From contig OZ026844.1 in the NCBI GenBank assembly GCA_964023205.1, positions 35,759,326 through 35,823,325 of the forward strand: a DNA stretch of 64,000 bases. The letters are read 5' to 3'. Below, piece by piece: positions 25,601-35,623 of this stretch. Origin of the DNA: Lutraria lutraria. Taxonomy: Eukaryota; Mollusca; Bivalvia; Venerida; Mactridae. The notes below the pieces were generated by a model. It worked only from the letters and a program-made list of their open reading frames with translations. It did not search any database and was not told the origin of the DNA. The first letter of the stretch is position 1. The number at the start of each line of letters is the position of its first letter. Both the position numbers and the translations under genes were made by a program.

Positions 25601-28311
25601 TGTTCTTCATAACTATACGTTCTCAATAGTTGCGTACTTGGTAAGAATAATTCGTTTGCTTTCAGACAGTACATCTGTGGGAGAACATGAAAGGAAATCT
25701 TTCGAGCTGAAGTTTTTAAGTATGTACGACGCATGTGTTACTCTATGTGATTTACTGATGAGTTTCTGACTAAAAGTGAATAGACTATTCTTACCTCGTT
25801 AGACGATATGTAAAAAAGCATTGCTCCATTATTAGTAAGCACTATTTGACGGATTTGGTCATTGGAAACATTAAAAAACTCGTGTCGGGTTATCTGCATC
25901 GTCGATGGTTCGAAAATAATCTTAAAATAAGCAAAGTGTTCGAAAATGAATATGACCTGTGTAGAGTGGACATAATTATTACGTTATTTAATAATTTTAA
26001 ATTAGTAGAGTTCTTAGAATGTTATAGACATTGCTGGTTGCTATTTAAATGATTTAAGCTGTCATGACCATAATGTCAAAATTAAGGATACCAAAATGAA
26101 GTAATCTTATTTGGGAACATTTTGATATTTGTTTGGTATGTTTCTTTGACAAAATGATTTACCGTGAGATTTTTCAAAAACGAAAAAAACACTAACCAAC
26201 ATGATTTTACCAAGAAATTAAAGGAAACCGAACAACATTTTCAGAAGGCAGATACTTTGTTGTTGTTTTTTTCTAAAAAAAAAGACATCCACCATCAAGA
26301 CCATAATTGGACAATACTATTTTTGTTGTCACGTGAGAGGATGTTGTTCTGGAGATGGTGAAGTAATACAATGTTAAATCGTGCAGTGTGAATAAATCAT
26401 GCTGTTGTTGAAGGTTGGTTGTTGCCTAAGAGTGGGCCGCTCTGGCGAGGTTGTACTGTAATCGTTTCTCTATATATAGAGATCCTTAATTTGAACACCT
26501 GTATCTCATAATCACTTACATAAGAAAGAAAACGACTTGAAAATGACTTTCAGTGGACCTTAAATTTACAATGATGTTACAAATAAGCCTAAAGCAATAT
26601 TTATTTCTAACCCGTGAACTTAAGATTGTAGAAATTGTGTGTGCTTAAAGGTCGAATGTCGATATAAGAGGAGAAAGTTGAGAGAGGGCTTATTACCTTC
26701 AAAATATTTCCAATCCGAAAGCCGATATATCCGATTACTGTGTCACCATAGGTTTTAAAAATCATGTCATGGTTAGCCACGTGACCATCCAGTTTGAATA
26801 TATGCTGTGTTGTTAGTGCTTCACCAGAAACAATTCTCGTGTTGAGACTAGTATGACCACAGTAAAATTCGTTTTTAGACTACAAATGAAAACATACATA
26901 TTAACACTCTACATAAAGACCATGTTGTTTGGGATCAAATCAAAAGATCGTAATATTCAGATGGTCATAACATTAAGATGGGGGGGGGGGGTAATGTTGA
27001 GGTAATTGAGGTTTTAATGTAGATAAGAAATGTATGTACCTTGTTTAAAATATGCTCATTGGCTCATTGGGGGGAAACAGCCTTTTATTTCACATGAGGC
27101 ATGTTAACCTAGAATAAATTTGTATTTGGCAAACCTTTATACTTTATCGCGCAGTCAATAAACATGTACGAGGACATGTCTCCTTAGGTGAGATGAAATA
27201 TATGGTACTTTTATATACAAACGTACCGTCCGTCTTTAATCAAAGGATAAGCTACTCTATTGTAAATGTTTGGAAAGAGGTGACTTTTGATCGCATGTTC
27301 ATCTTTACTTATAGATGGTCATTTACTCAGGTTTTAAATTACAATTGTTTCACTCACATAGACTGTTGTACACGACTCGCCAGTACCATCGATCCATTGT
27401 GGCCAACTACCTTTTTTAAGTTTAAAACAACTGTACAGTGTATTATTAAAATGCTCCTCAAGTTTTTGAAAATCATAAATACACAATGCTGACGTATCAT
27501 GGTCGTCCATGGCAACGGCTAGAAAAGATTTGAACCCTGTAACTATCGTAGTAGCAGAAAGCACATGAGAATAGTTGCCACACTGGAGCTCGGTCTCCAT
27601 GTAAGAACGGAAATCCTCATTATTACACATTTGGCTTATCATCACTTTACTGTTGTTTTCAGTATTAACATTCCGAATGAAGTAAGAATATTTATTTCCT
27701 GAAAGAAATGAATACACAAAGTCAAACTTCTGATCTCTCTTGGATTGGAAAGTGTAATCTGTACTCATCGTTGTAATATTTCCATACCGCGATAGATAGC
27801 CGAGAGAAAGAGTATTTACTTCTTCCGAATCGGTGAATGCCGAATGGTACATCATGTACTCTGGATCAGTTTTAAATATTACAAGTTGAGCAGACACGGT
27901 GGCACTGTGTGGGAAAATATTGTGCTCACTATAGTAATCTTTCTGTATAACGTTACTTGTCCTTATGTCCGTTGCATCGTAGATAGAACACCCATAAAAG
28001 TGACATTGCAACAAGTACTGGTGGGCAGTTAAGTCAAATAACTGGAACACCGTAGGTTTATACCTAAACGTTTGTGAGGCGTTATCAAATATCTGATCTA
28101 CCGGAATGTCCACTTGATATACCAATCCACTGTCTGAGATTTCTCCTCGGTGAAACTGGAGAAGAGTGTCGTCGTCACGTGCTATGACATCATCTGATTC
28201 AGTCACTAAAACGGAATGAAATTCACCCGAATCCGTTTTGAAAACCATGCCCTGTGTTTCGCTGACACAGAACAATATTGAAGAAACCAAAAGTAACCAA
28301 AAATATTCCAT
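1116..28311 (-). CDS. MET/RON-like receptor tyrosine kinase, 17 coding exons
   Basis: Predicted type I receptor tyrosine kinase of the MET/RON (HGF/MSP receptor) family, about 1194 aa, acting at the plasma membrane. Coding exons on the minus strand, 5' to 3': 28311-27358, 26879-26697, 25893-25795, 25263-25222, 12064-11901, 8759-8607, 8269-8194, 7876-7646, 7113-6961, 6146-5855, 5354-5190, 4625-4542, 4099-3915, 3175-3066, 2626-2464, 2055-1919, 1509-1116. Every junction has GT-AG borders, and reading phases match throughout (3585 nt, stop TAA). Order: signal peptide, Sema, IPT/TIG repeats, TM (about residues 721-740), juxtamembrane region, kinase. The extracellular and kinase segments align by eye with vertebrate MET. 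Two oddities: no PSI exon was found between the CPLR exon and the first IPT exon, and that intron carries a 12.5-kb foldback element. The ligand cannot be inferred. Individual exon ends are my own splice calls, without transcript support. Confidence 0.9.
5190..6146 (-). CDS. Transmembrane and juxtamembrane exons of the receptor
   Basis: Exon 6146-5855 encodes the end of the last IPT-like domain, a Thr/Pro-containing stalk, a hydrophobic helix ([20 protein letters not shown]) and a stop-transfer run RRRKKKK. Exon 5354-5190 encodes the juxtamembrane segment and the start of the kinase (EIIGQG). The first exon ends in phase 1 and is completed by the second. A single-pass type I topology follows from the N-terminal signal peptide and this helix. 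Confidence 0.9.
6961..12064 (-). CDS. IPT/TIG-repeat exons of the receptor ectodomain
   Basis: Five exons: 12064-11901, 8759-8607, 8269-8194, 7876-7646 and 7113-6961. They encode three to four immunoglobulin-like IPT/TIG repeats. Recognisable strand motifs are [20 protein letters not shown] (repeat 1), [16 protein letters not shown] (repeat 2) and a repeat matching the membrane-proximal MET IPT ([10 protein letters not shown] then GSNLTHI). Spaced cysteines and several NxS/T glycosylation sites occur. The first exon starts in phase 0, matching the phase-0 end of the exon at 25263-25222, so the two can be joined in frame without a PSI exon. Confidence 0.88.
9928..10067. repeat. Small inverted-repeat (MITE-like) hairpin in an intron
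   Basis: The 29-bp arm at 9928-9956 (contains catcaaacaacgcaaatctg) is the exact reverse complement of 10039-10067. About 80 bp of AT-rich sequence lie between them, including partially self-complementary stretches. It sits in the intron between the first and second IPT exons. It looks like a short MITE, but I could not define a target-site duplication. Confidence 0.6.
12116..12290 (+). mobile_element. tRNA-derived SINE copy
   Basis: A pol III A-box-like stretch (gtcgagtggttaa) is followed about 60 bp later by a B box (ggttcgagccc), as in tRNA-Ser/Leu-type heads. After the head comes a non-tRNA body (gtctctttatgtgagaaagt) that is shared with the copy at 28650-29050 on the other strand. It lies in the intron next to the foldback element. 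Confidence 0.7.
12524..12590 (+). repeat. Short tandem repeat, about 22 bp x 3
   Basis: The unit acatgtgaccaaaatattgt occurs three times in succession with small changes (the last copy reads gacaaatatattg). No function is evident. Confidence 0.75.
12728..12738. repeat. Target-site duplication, left copy
   Basis: The 11-bp sequence tcatctaagta immediately precedes the outer tip of the left foldback arm and is repeated exactly at 25204-25214. The last base can be assigned to the element or the duplication, so the true duplication is 9-11 bp. Confidence 0.85.
12770..18411 (-). repeat. Left foldback arm: about 71 tandem copies of a 78-80 bp unit
   Basis: The unit begins gaatgtctagctcgacaatc, continues with gacattcatctcgacattcg and ends in a variable half of about 38 bp. 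Variants of that half (aaaaacgaactgtatagccg, gtgaaacaggctgtatggcc, aagttacgactgtatcgctg) recur in ordered series. Blocks also recur at about 1,422 bp, for example 14918-15100 against 16340-16522. Many units are 78 bp (26 codons), so long ORFs appear by chance; 79- and 80-bp variants break them. These ORFs are not genes. The innermost units near 18230-18410 are the most diverged. Confidence 0.93.
18412..19740. other. Unique centre of the foldback element
   Basis: About 1.33 kb of AT-rich single-copy sequence between the arms. I found no transposase or other recognisable coding region; the longest ORF is 66 aa (19297-19497, minus) with no motif. It contains a perfect 12-bp-stem hairpin at 18545-18572 (ggacttgatttt / aaaatcaagtcc) and a second short inverted repeat near 19046-19090 (actcccc / ggggagt). 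The string aaaatcaagtcc recurs near 19687, close to the right arm. Confidence 0.7.
19741..25180 (+). repeat. Right foldback arm: about 69 tandem copies of the same unit, inverted
   Basis: This is the same 78-80 bp unit as the left arm in reverse-complement orientation (for example gaatgtcgagatgaatgtcg then attgtcgagctagacattcg). A few units are shortened, for example near 20130 and 21380 where gaatgtcgagctagacattc skips an internal segment. The array ends with a degenerate triple cgattgt run just before the 25203 tip. Predicted peptides from it ([10 protein letters not shown] type) are by-products of the repeat length. Confidence 0.93.
20583..23728 (+). repeat. Recent 1,561-bp tandem duplication within the right arm
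   Basis: Positions 20583-22143 and 22144-23704 (with spill-over to about 23728) match unit by unit with the same variant order at an offset of exactly 1,561 bp, about 20 units. The only difference I noticed is ttttggaatg at 23150 against ttttcgaatg in the first copy. This higher-order block indicates recent unequal exchange or replication slippage within the arm. Confidence 0.85.
25204..25214. repeat. Target-site duplication, right copy
   Basis: The 11 bp tcatctaagta match 12728-12738 exactly. On the minus strand this is intron position +8 to +18 after the exon ending at 25222, so the donor gtaagtg stays intact. Confidence 0.85.
25222..26879 (-). CDS. C-terminal Sema exons of the receptor
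   Basis: Exons 26879-26697, 25893-25795 and 25263-25222, all in phase 0. They encode the last Sema propeller blades ([13 protein letters not shown] and [20 protein letters not shown] then [13 protein letters not shown]) and the short ending [14 protein letters not shown]. The final Cys is where a PSI domain would normally begin, but the next exon that fits is an IPT exon. The 42-nt exon at 25263-25222 is followed directly by the donor gtaagt and then by the foldback insertion. Confidence 0.85.
27358..28311 (-). CDS. First coding exon: signal peptide and most of the Sema domain
   Basis: A single 954-nt exon starting at the ATG at 28311. The N terminus [20 protein letters not shown] is a clear signal peptide. 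The following roughly 300 residues form the N-terminal Sema propeller, with scattered cysteines and NxS/T sites. The exon ends in GTCTAT before the donor gtgagt (27357-27352), phase 0. No upstream in-frame ATG is needed. A 5' untranslated exon may exist but cannot be seen. Confidence 0.88.
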
Positions 28312-28649
28312 TTTGATTCTGTCAGTTCCGGTATTCTTCAGACAACTCCGTATTTCGACGTAGAACTACATAACATGATAAGGAATTTTCAACAGGTACA
28401 CTTGAAAAATGTTTTTCTATGTTTCGTAGTACATTGTATCATCGATAGAACTTTAACATCATGCACAGCCCTAGGATGATCCTACAGGGCGCTTCTGTCT
28501 GAAATAAAACATCAATATATGAAAATATACAAACTTAGACACCACGGTTCAGGATAAAACACACTGAATTATTTCGTGTTACATACAGATTTACTATAAT
28601 TAAAAAAAGCCAAACGTGGGCATTGACAATGAATTATTGTCAAACTGAA

Positions 28650-29050
28650 AAAATTAAGTTTGTTTGGGGTTTTAACATCGCACAAACACACGTGGTCATT
28701 TGAGGAATATTTCGGCTTCTACGATGCAGCAAGATCCCGGGTGTATATATGGGTAGAATGAACGTTCTCCTGTAAGCCTGGTGGAAAGTTTCCTCATATT
28801 TGGACTCGCAGTGATTTGTTTGTTTATTTCGAGTTTTACGCCCCCCATATGAGGCGGACAGTTCACCTAACCATTGTTTGTGGGAAAGACCAGTACTAGA
28901 CTCCCATCCTCCGAAAGCAACTGTCTACTTTCTCAAATAAAGAGACATGATCGGTAGCTGGACTCGAACCCACGACCATCTGTCAGTGACAGGTTACAGT
29001 GATATGATCTCAGCGACCTTAACCACTCGACCACGGAGGCGGGTCTCTTA
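28650..29050 (-). mobile_element. tRNA-derived SINE, near full length
   Basis: Read on the minus strand from 29050: a tRNA-like head with A box (tggtcgagtggttaagg) and B box (gggttcgagtcc), then gtctctttatttgagaaagt, also present in the 12116 copy. The body continues to about 28650 with sequence partly resembling the copy near 43000-43225. It lies upstream of the receptor start codon. Confidence 0.7.
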
Positions 29051-29126
29051 CAGTGGTTAGTGGCCAGTGAGCAATTGCATTGGTCTCCTTGTCTTTTTAC
29101 ATATTGGTGATGTATTAAAGACGTTT

Positions 29127-29282
29127 GCTACAGTTCGCTGTACATTTTTCGCATAGACATATAGGCAAAATGAAAACTGAACAATAGAATCATACGATCA
29201 TTCAAAATTAAAAGAAATTCTATTGTTCCGTTTTCATTTTGCCTATGTGTATATGTGAACAATATAGCGAACTGTAAGCATG
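29127..29282. repeat. Imperfect long hairpin, MITE-like
   Basis: The left arm (gctacagttcgctgta, then ataggcaaaatgaaaactga and acaatagaat) is matched in reverse complement by attctattgttccgttttca then ttttgcctat and atagcgaactgtaagc. About 25 bp separate the arms. The ends suggest a short MITE, but no target duplication was defined. Confidence 0.6.
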
Positions 29283-31400
29283 AAACCCGATTTTACTCAT
29301 CTTGCATGATTTCGTCCCCCACTTCCAAAACGTCAATGAATACTTAATGAACGAGCTGGATAACCACTTAACACAAAGAAAATGAAAAGAAAACATAAGT
29401 GTATAAAATAATAACACTGCTGTTAATTATTGCTGTTAATAGTAATCAAGGAACAGATGGCGTTAAAAGTACAGGTGAGCTAGCGTACATACGACAGCTA
29501 ATGAATTAATTCATCGCTCATGCAATTTAAGGATATCAACATTCTTACCCATTCGCTTAATTATCCAACACATACTGATCGAAAGCATTCAATTAGTCCA
29601 CTGGTAAAGCGATGACAGAGATATTAAAATTTAATTATATCCGGATGTGAGCAATTAGGAAAGGGTGCATCATTATTTGTGCGTAGAGGAAGAGAACATG
29701 ATCATTCTAAAATGTTCTCAATAACTTCAAGTATTAGTTTAGTTGTTAATGAAGTCGTTCTTGACCTTCTTATTTTGTTTTTCTCTTCATTTTATGGGTT
29801 CACACGTTGAATCCATTCCTCCTACTGGATATCACGCACAGTGTCGAAATAAGTTTTTTTTCTTATTCTACGCCTATTTTCAGCAGTACCTTTTTTGTAA
29901 TTTACCGGCGAGTAGTTAATCCAAGTATTGTTTTTTTACTAGTTACCATCAACTTCTCCTCATAAATCAGATATATCAACAGAAGACGTCTAGATATACC
30001 TCGCCCAATGTTCGAAATCGCTTTCTCGAAGTTCATCTACGACATAGCATAGAAAGCAAACTGTATTATTGTCGTCACAACGGTTCCAAACCTGGGCGAG
30101 GCGATTGCTTTTCCGTGTCAAAATGGCTGAATACTTGTTAATATATTCTAGATACAATTTTATTGGTCCCAACATCTGGTTCAGCCAGCATGCAGAGATA
30201 GAGGAGACAGACAGAATGAGAGTCCTAGACTCGTCACATATTAGGTCAAATAACTAATGAAATTATGAAATTAAAGGATGTAATAAATCAAAACCAGAAA
30301 CAGAACAGAACAAAAGGATTTATTAAAATGTTTTACCTTTTGCACTTTTATCTGTCTTGTGTATCTCCATACGATCTCGACTTTTATTTTATATCTCGGG
30401 CATTCTTTGTTTTATAATTGCGACCTGCATCGCCAGTGATACATGTACTGTAAACTAGGATTGAATAATACGACTCTCGTTTTGTTGAAGACAACTTTGG
30501 ATTATATCGTTTAGGAAGTAATACGTTGCACAATTAAATTAGAACGCCCATCACGAGAGTCTTAATGTAAACTTGTGATTTTCTTCCTGTTCAATATAAA
30601 CAACAGAGATTGTAACTTTGAGATGATCGATTATGGTTAATATTGAAACATTTGATTGCGTCTTTTCAGAATTCCAGCGAGACCTCAAACTGCGCAAGTC
30701 AATCTAGAAAATCAAGCTTTTGATTGGCTGTTATTAGTTTCCGTTTGTTTTAAACTGGCCAATGAGATTGTTGCATACGGTTTTACTGCGACTGAGAACG
30801 AATCAGACGCTTCCGATGCGTTAGTCTCCATATTCAGGTCAATAACTTAATTAGGAGTCGCTTCGTAGAAGTATTTTAGCTGACACTGTGTACGCATCTA
30901 TCATTGTCCTTTTAACGTATGAGGTTTCTAACTCCAATTTTCATTCTCAAAATGGGACAGACAGACTTTGGAAATGTTTATGATTTTTTATAGGTTTCCA
31001 AGATAGAAAATGACTTACCATTAGATTTTAAAAAACAATGGCATTCCTTTGAGTTATATTCGCTTTAAATTTGAATTTAAATATATATAGGCTATGGCAG
31101 TAAGAAATTATTTAAATATTAAAGAAGTCAGAACATTAATTTAAATGAAAAATCATGGTATAAGGATGCAGCAACACAGTATCAATCTTATTTGAAAAAG
31201 AAAAAAATCGGTTCAATATCTGCAGATTTTTTCTTTTTTTTCAACAATGGCAAAAACTCTCACAAAAAGTTCAAACTGTGTCGTAAAATAAATTAAAGTA
31301 TCCCAGGTAACTATCAAAACAGTGATGACAACTGTTCAATACTATTTTTGTAATATTTACATTTTTGTATAGCATGAAACAGAGACACCACAGTACAGTA

Positions 31401-31550
31401 TTAGGGGTCTACTTCAAAATAATCAACTTCATCCAAACATTGTTCTCTGTACATATAGAGGGTGACAAGATATGTAAGTGTGTTTTCTTCTTCTTCTTCA
31501 GAATTATGATATGTTAGAGTTGTATGGTGATATTGTTGGTCTTGGGGCGC
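31401..31550 (-). CDS. Possible terminal exon, acidic tail (uncertain)
   Basis: After an acceptor ctctcacag (31559-31551), an open frame runs APQDQQYHHTTLTYHNS, then EEEEEN, to a TAA at 31401-31403. It has the acidic, tyrosine-containing look of a cytoplasmic tail, and could be an alternative last exon of the mucin-like gene upstream on the same strand. However, the phase-0 join it needs does not match the obvious donors in exon 34880. It may instead be untranslated or chance sequence. Confidence 0.2.
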   Translation of the reverse strand, partial: APQDQQYHHTTLTYHNSEEEEENTLTYLVTLYMYREQCLDEVDYFEVDP

Positions 31551-34102
31551 CTGTGAGAGACTGGCTTGTTTCATTAATAACATCTTAATTACAACATGCT
31601 AATAAATTGTGAAGTCATAGGTTGAAATACGAATGAATGAAGATAAAATAGATCCAGGCCTACGAAAACAATCAAACATGTATATCGACATCGAGTTAAA
31701 GCCATTTTCTTTGTTTTGCCGCCATTCAAGCTAGCCTGACCGTCTATGAATTCATGTTTTAACCAATGGCCTAATTAGTAACACTTAGAAATTTACATGT
31801 ATGTCATACAGGAACAGTCAAGTATCAGGATATTTACAAGTATGGTATATTTGTACATTACAGTATAAATGATTTTAACTTTAGGAGTGTATTAGGTCGT
31901 TAGATGATGAAAGTATAACTTCCCTCTTGTGTACATAACCGTGGCATAGCAGATGAGAACAAGAATGAGAGTATGTATGGCCTGTGTGTCTGCAGCACAT
32001 GTTTCTTGCTATTATTGTGAAAATACATGTATAATATAGCGACCACGTTAAATTGTCTTGTCTGCACTTAAACAAATACAGTAACACTTAAGTATTTACC
32101 ATACACTGTGATAAAACAATATACATGTATATTTATTGCATGGGCATTGTCGAACAGCCAAAGGTTCCGGTTTGGAGGGGTGACCTTTGAACTGTTGCCC
32201 CGAGGTCGTAGGCAGAGGACAGCAGTTTCAAATGTCACCCCGACACCAAGGGCCACTGTTTGACAGTTCCACAAATGCACATGTAATAACCGCTGTATTT
32301 CCTAATGTATTATATAGATGTTTTATATATTTAAGTTTTCCTCGGAAAACTTCTTGGAAATTATTTAGATTTGACATTTTCTAAGAAATCATCAAATTGC
32401 CGTATGTTTTACGTCAGCTTACAGAGCAAAAAGACACTGACGTGCTATAATCCATACTGCAATCGGTACGTTCCGCCTTAACCGTTACCGAATGTTCACG
32501 GAAACACTCGATTTCGAGGCAGTCGACAATTAACTGTCGAAAATAGTCCGCAGTATAGCTCAAATTACAAATTCTGGCAAATATCCAACTTTTTGTAAAA
32601 CAGCAAAAATCTATAGCATGCGTGGGTAATAATAAATGTCTTGGTAAACTAGACTGCTATTAAACATGCTTAAGATTCTAGAGAATAACATTCCTATATG
32701 TCCACTTTGTCATGTAAAATATCTTACTCAGTTATTATTAATAACATTAAGAAACACGATTTGCACGTGTAACTTACCCTTTTTTCATCCATACGAAGTA
32801 GTTTGGCGAACCATAAACGATTTTTGCAATATTTCAAATACACAAAGCTTTAACTTTTGTACAGCTCAAATCTCACGAGAAATCCGTGCAAAGTTCCCGC
32901 CAAATTTTCACTGCATGGAATAAGTCCCGCAAAGACAAATATGGGAAGTTACTGTTATGAATGAGTTTATGACATCGGACCATGGATCAGAATATACAAA
33001 AATAAATACACACAAATACGGGGAATAACTCATTCAATGATGATACTGGAGTTATTGTTCTTGTTTACTACACACATCTGTTTTGTTTAATATGTGCACA
33101 TAGAGTTTAATGCCAATTATAAAGTAATTTAGTGTTGCAATGCGGATTTAACATTTAGACCTACTTGCAGTATCGACTTCCTCCAAAACTCAAGGTTACA
33201 TCAAGGTTATCGCATCTCAGGAAGAGCAGAAAGGATATGTACCCTCAGTAGAGCAATCATCAAGGTCCGGGAAGACCATGTACTTCAACGCAATAAAAAT
33301 CACCGCAACATGGCCGCTACGTACATTTTATACAAGATCGTAGATATATTTTCTAGTGTTTTTTATTAAAGAACACCAAATATTTTTAACTATTAACGCT
33401 CAATAAGTAGAACACGTCATCAGTAAATAATTTTACATATAGACAGTTGATATAGCTAGGTCAATGTTTTAAAACAAAACTTAATATAAATACAAACATT
33501 TTATTGACACCCTTCATGGTGAAAATGTTAAAACACCGTTTCTGCAATATCATGATCCCACAACTTATTTTAAAGACAATTATATAAAAAAAAACTTTTA
33601 TCACAGCATGATCAGTCGCCCATCGAGTTTTCTGTCGACTGAATCAGTGCATTTTGTAAATATATGTAATGCACATGTTGTCAAGTCATTTTTTGAGCAC
33701 AAATAGAAATGACGGAGCTTATAGAAGCTTGCAATTGTAATTATGATGTAAAACAGGGGTAAGTTTTATCAAGGGTCTGAAATCCGGATAGGTCTCATTT
33801 TTACCCAGACAAAATGGTTCTGATTTGTTTGTACATTATTTTTTAAATGAGCACTTAAAAATAAAAAAAGTCCAGAATTAGGATTTTAAAGTGTCCACTG
33901 TATTATTTACGCCATCCTAATCTTTAAACTTAATTATAAATAAGGGTTACTAGTGAATACAGAATGTCTTTTACAAACACCTGTAGACATTTCAGACTAC
34001 ATGTATTTAAACCTCTATATAAAGTCCAGCACTGTTTAATACCGTACCCCCCCCCCCCCCTTTGAATTCCTCATAGACTAGTTTTATTGCTGCAATCACA
34101 TA

Positions 34103-34275
34103 TACAGTAAAATCTGTATTAGCGGCCTTCTTCGAATAATGACCACCATGTGAATGAAGGTCATTCTTTAAAAACACCATCGATTATTTAGAACAAAATG
34201 ACCTCCGAATATAGGTCATATGTCAATAAAGGCCACAGTATGTCTTTCCAAAAGGTGACATTTGTTCTCTTTCCC
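34103..34275 (+). repeat. Dispersed MITE-like repeat, family B
   Basis: Resembles 43966-44132: both begin tacagt..., share cgaataa, gattatttagaaca and aatgacctcc, and then tgtcaataaa. Family B has weak terminal inverted repeats built on tacagt(c)aa. Confidence 0.5.
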
Positions 34276-34684
34276 TGACAGACTTAATGTGGTATAGTGT
34301 TTTCTTGTCCAGTAGGTGTCTGTCACGTTACCGTTTCTTCCTCAGCCCAATATCTAGATGTATCATAATGATTTATTTCAGGTAAATACATGGCCTCCTT
34401 TCTGTAAAGAGAAGTCGTACTTTATTTAAACCAACCTTCATCTACATTATACATGTATACCCACTTGCATTACAGTTACATTATACATATAAATAGTATA
34501 TGAACTAGGGATGAATCTATAATCTAGCGGTCTTCCGATAATTCAGGGACGCCTTTTTAGTGTCCCCATCCCAACTACCGAACAGGTAAAAGGCTTAGGC
34601 GTGTATCGGTGCTTTATACCAGGCAGATATACCAAAGGACAAGGAAAATGTATTCATAGTAGGGATATAAAGGCAGTGAACTAT

Positions 34685-35623
34685 TCAACAGTTGTATAAT
34701 ATATAAACTATAACAACAGTCATAGAAGGGAGGTAATTCTGTGTATAGAATACATACTTTATCATACATGGTCTTGGAATATGAACAGAATCCAATGGTA
34801 TAGGGTACGAATATCCGCCTATAGTACCAGGTGACTCGTCACTGAATGTAGCGTATGAGGACCTCTTGTTTGGCCGTTCCCTGGTAAATAAAATAAGGTG
34901 TACATTTCAATAAATGTTTTAATACACAGGGCTTGTAAGATTTTCCGCACAATGTTAGAAAACGAAAAGTTCTAGAACTGTCACTGACCAATCTAGAATT
35001 GAACTGGACGACAAGCACGAAATTCTAAATTAAAAATTGTACCGGGACATTTGGATAATTGTGTATGGTCATTGTAAACCTGGATTATGAAGGATTGTAC
35101 CGGACTAATTTAGAACAAAACTGGATCAATCAAGACATTTATCAATCTGAATTCAAACTGAACATCAAGAATAATACTAAACATTTCTAGAATCGCGCTA
35201 AGAAAGATTTATTTCATTCTCATAGAACATTGTCCTGTGCGGTATCTATAAGTGATTTCATTGTATAATTCTATTTGTCTATACCATTGCTTCAGGGAAC
35301 AGATTCACATTCCAACACTGCGTGTACATAATCATCATCAACAACAAACGTTACTTATTGCTGTTAGAACTACGTTCTGATCTACATCTATAAATACGCT
35401 GTGGTTAAAATGTTTAATATTTCGGCACTGGACCTATGTCTTGTTGCGCAAGACCATACTGTTGTTAAGAATTAATGATAAAGCAATTATACAGATAAGC
35501 TTATAAAAACTTATTTTACATACTTTGATAGCTTTAATGTAAGTATTCCAACGCCGATAAGTAGCAAAATAAGTACAAAGAGCCCGGACGCCACAGAAAC
35601 ACCTATCACAATAATGGGTGGAC
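34685..35623 (-). CDS. Transmembrane and tail exons of the mucin-like protein
   Basis: Exon 35623-35524 encodes a hydrophobic helix ([20 protein letters not shown]) followed by LKLSK. The donor gtatgt at 35523-35518 leaves phase 2 and joins GGAACGG at 34880 to give [19 protein letters not shown]. An alternative donor four bases further on breaks the frame, which is why gtatgt was chosen. The tail has Ser/Tyr residues and a Pro-rich end (DSVHIPRP); no standard signalling motif was recognised. Confidence 0.7.

Larger units (their letters stand above)
29283..34684. other. Intergenic stretch between the two minus-strand genes
   Basis: AT-rich DNA between the receptor promoter side and the 3' end of the mucin-like gene. 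Apart from the possible exon at 31401-31550 and the MITE-like copy at 34103-34275, I see no coding signal. A poly-C tract (about 34046-34060) and a dispersed repeat fragment near 34556-34611 that resembles 46278-46361 are present. Confidence 0.5.
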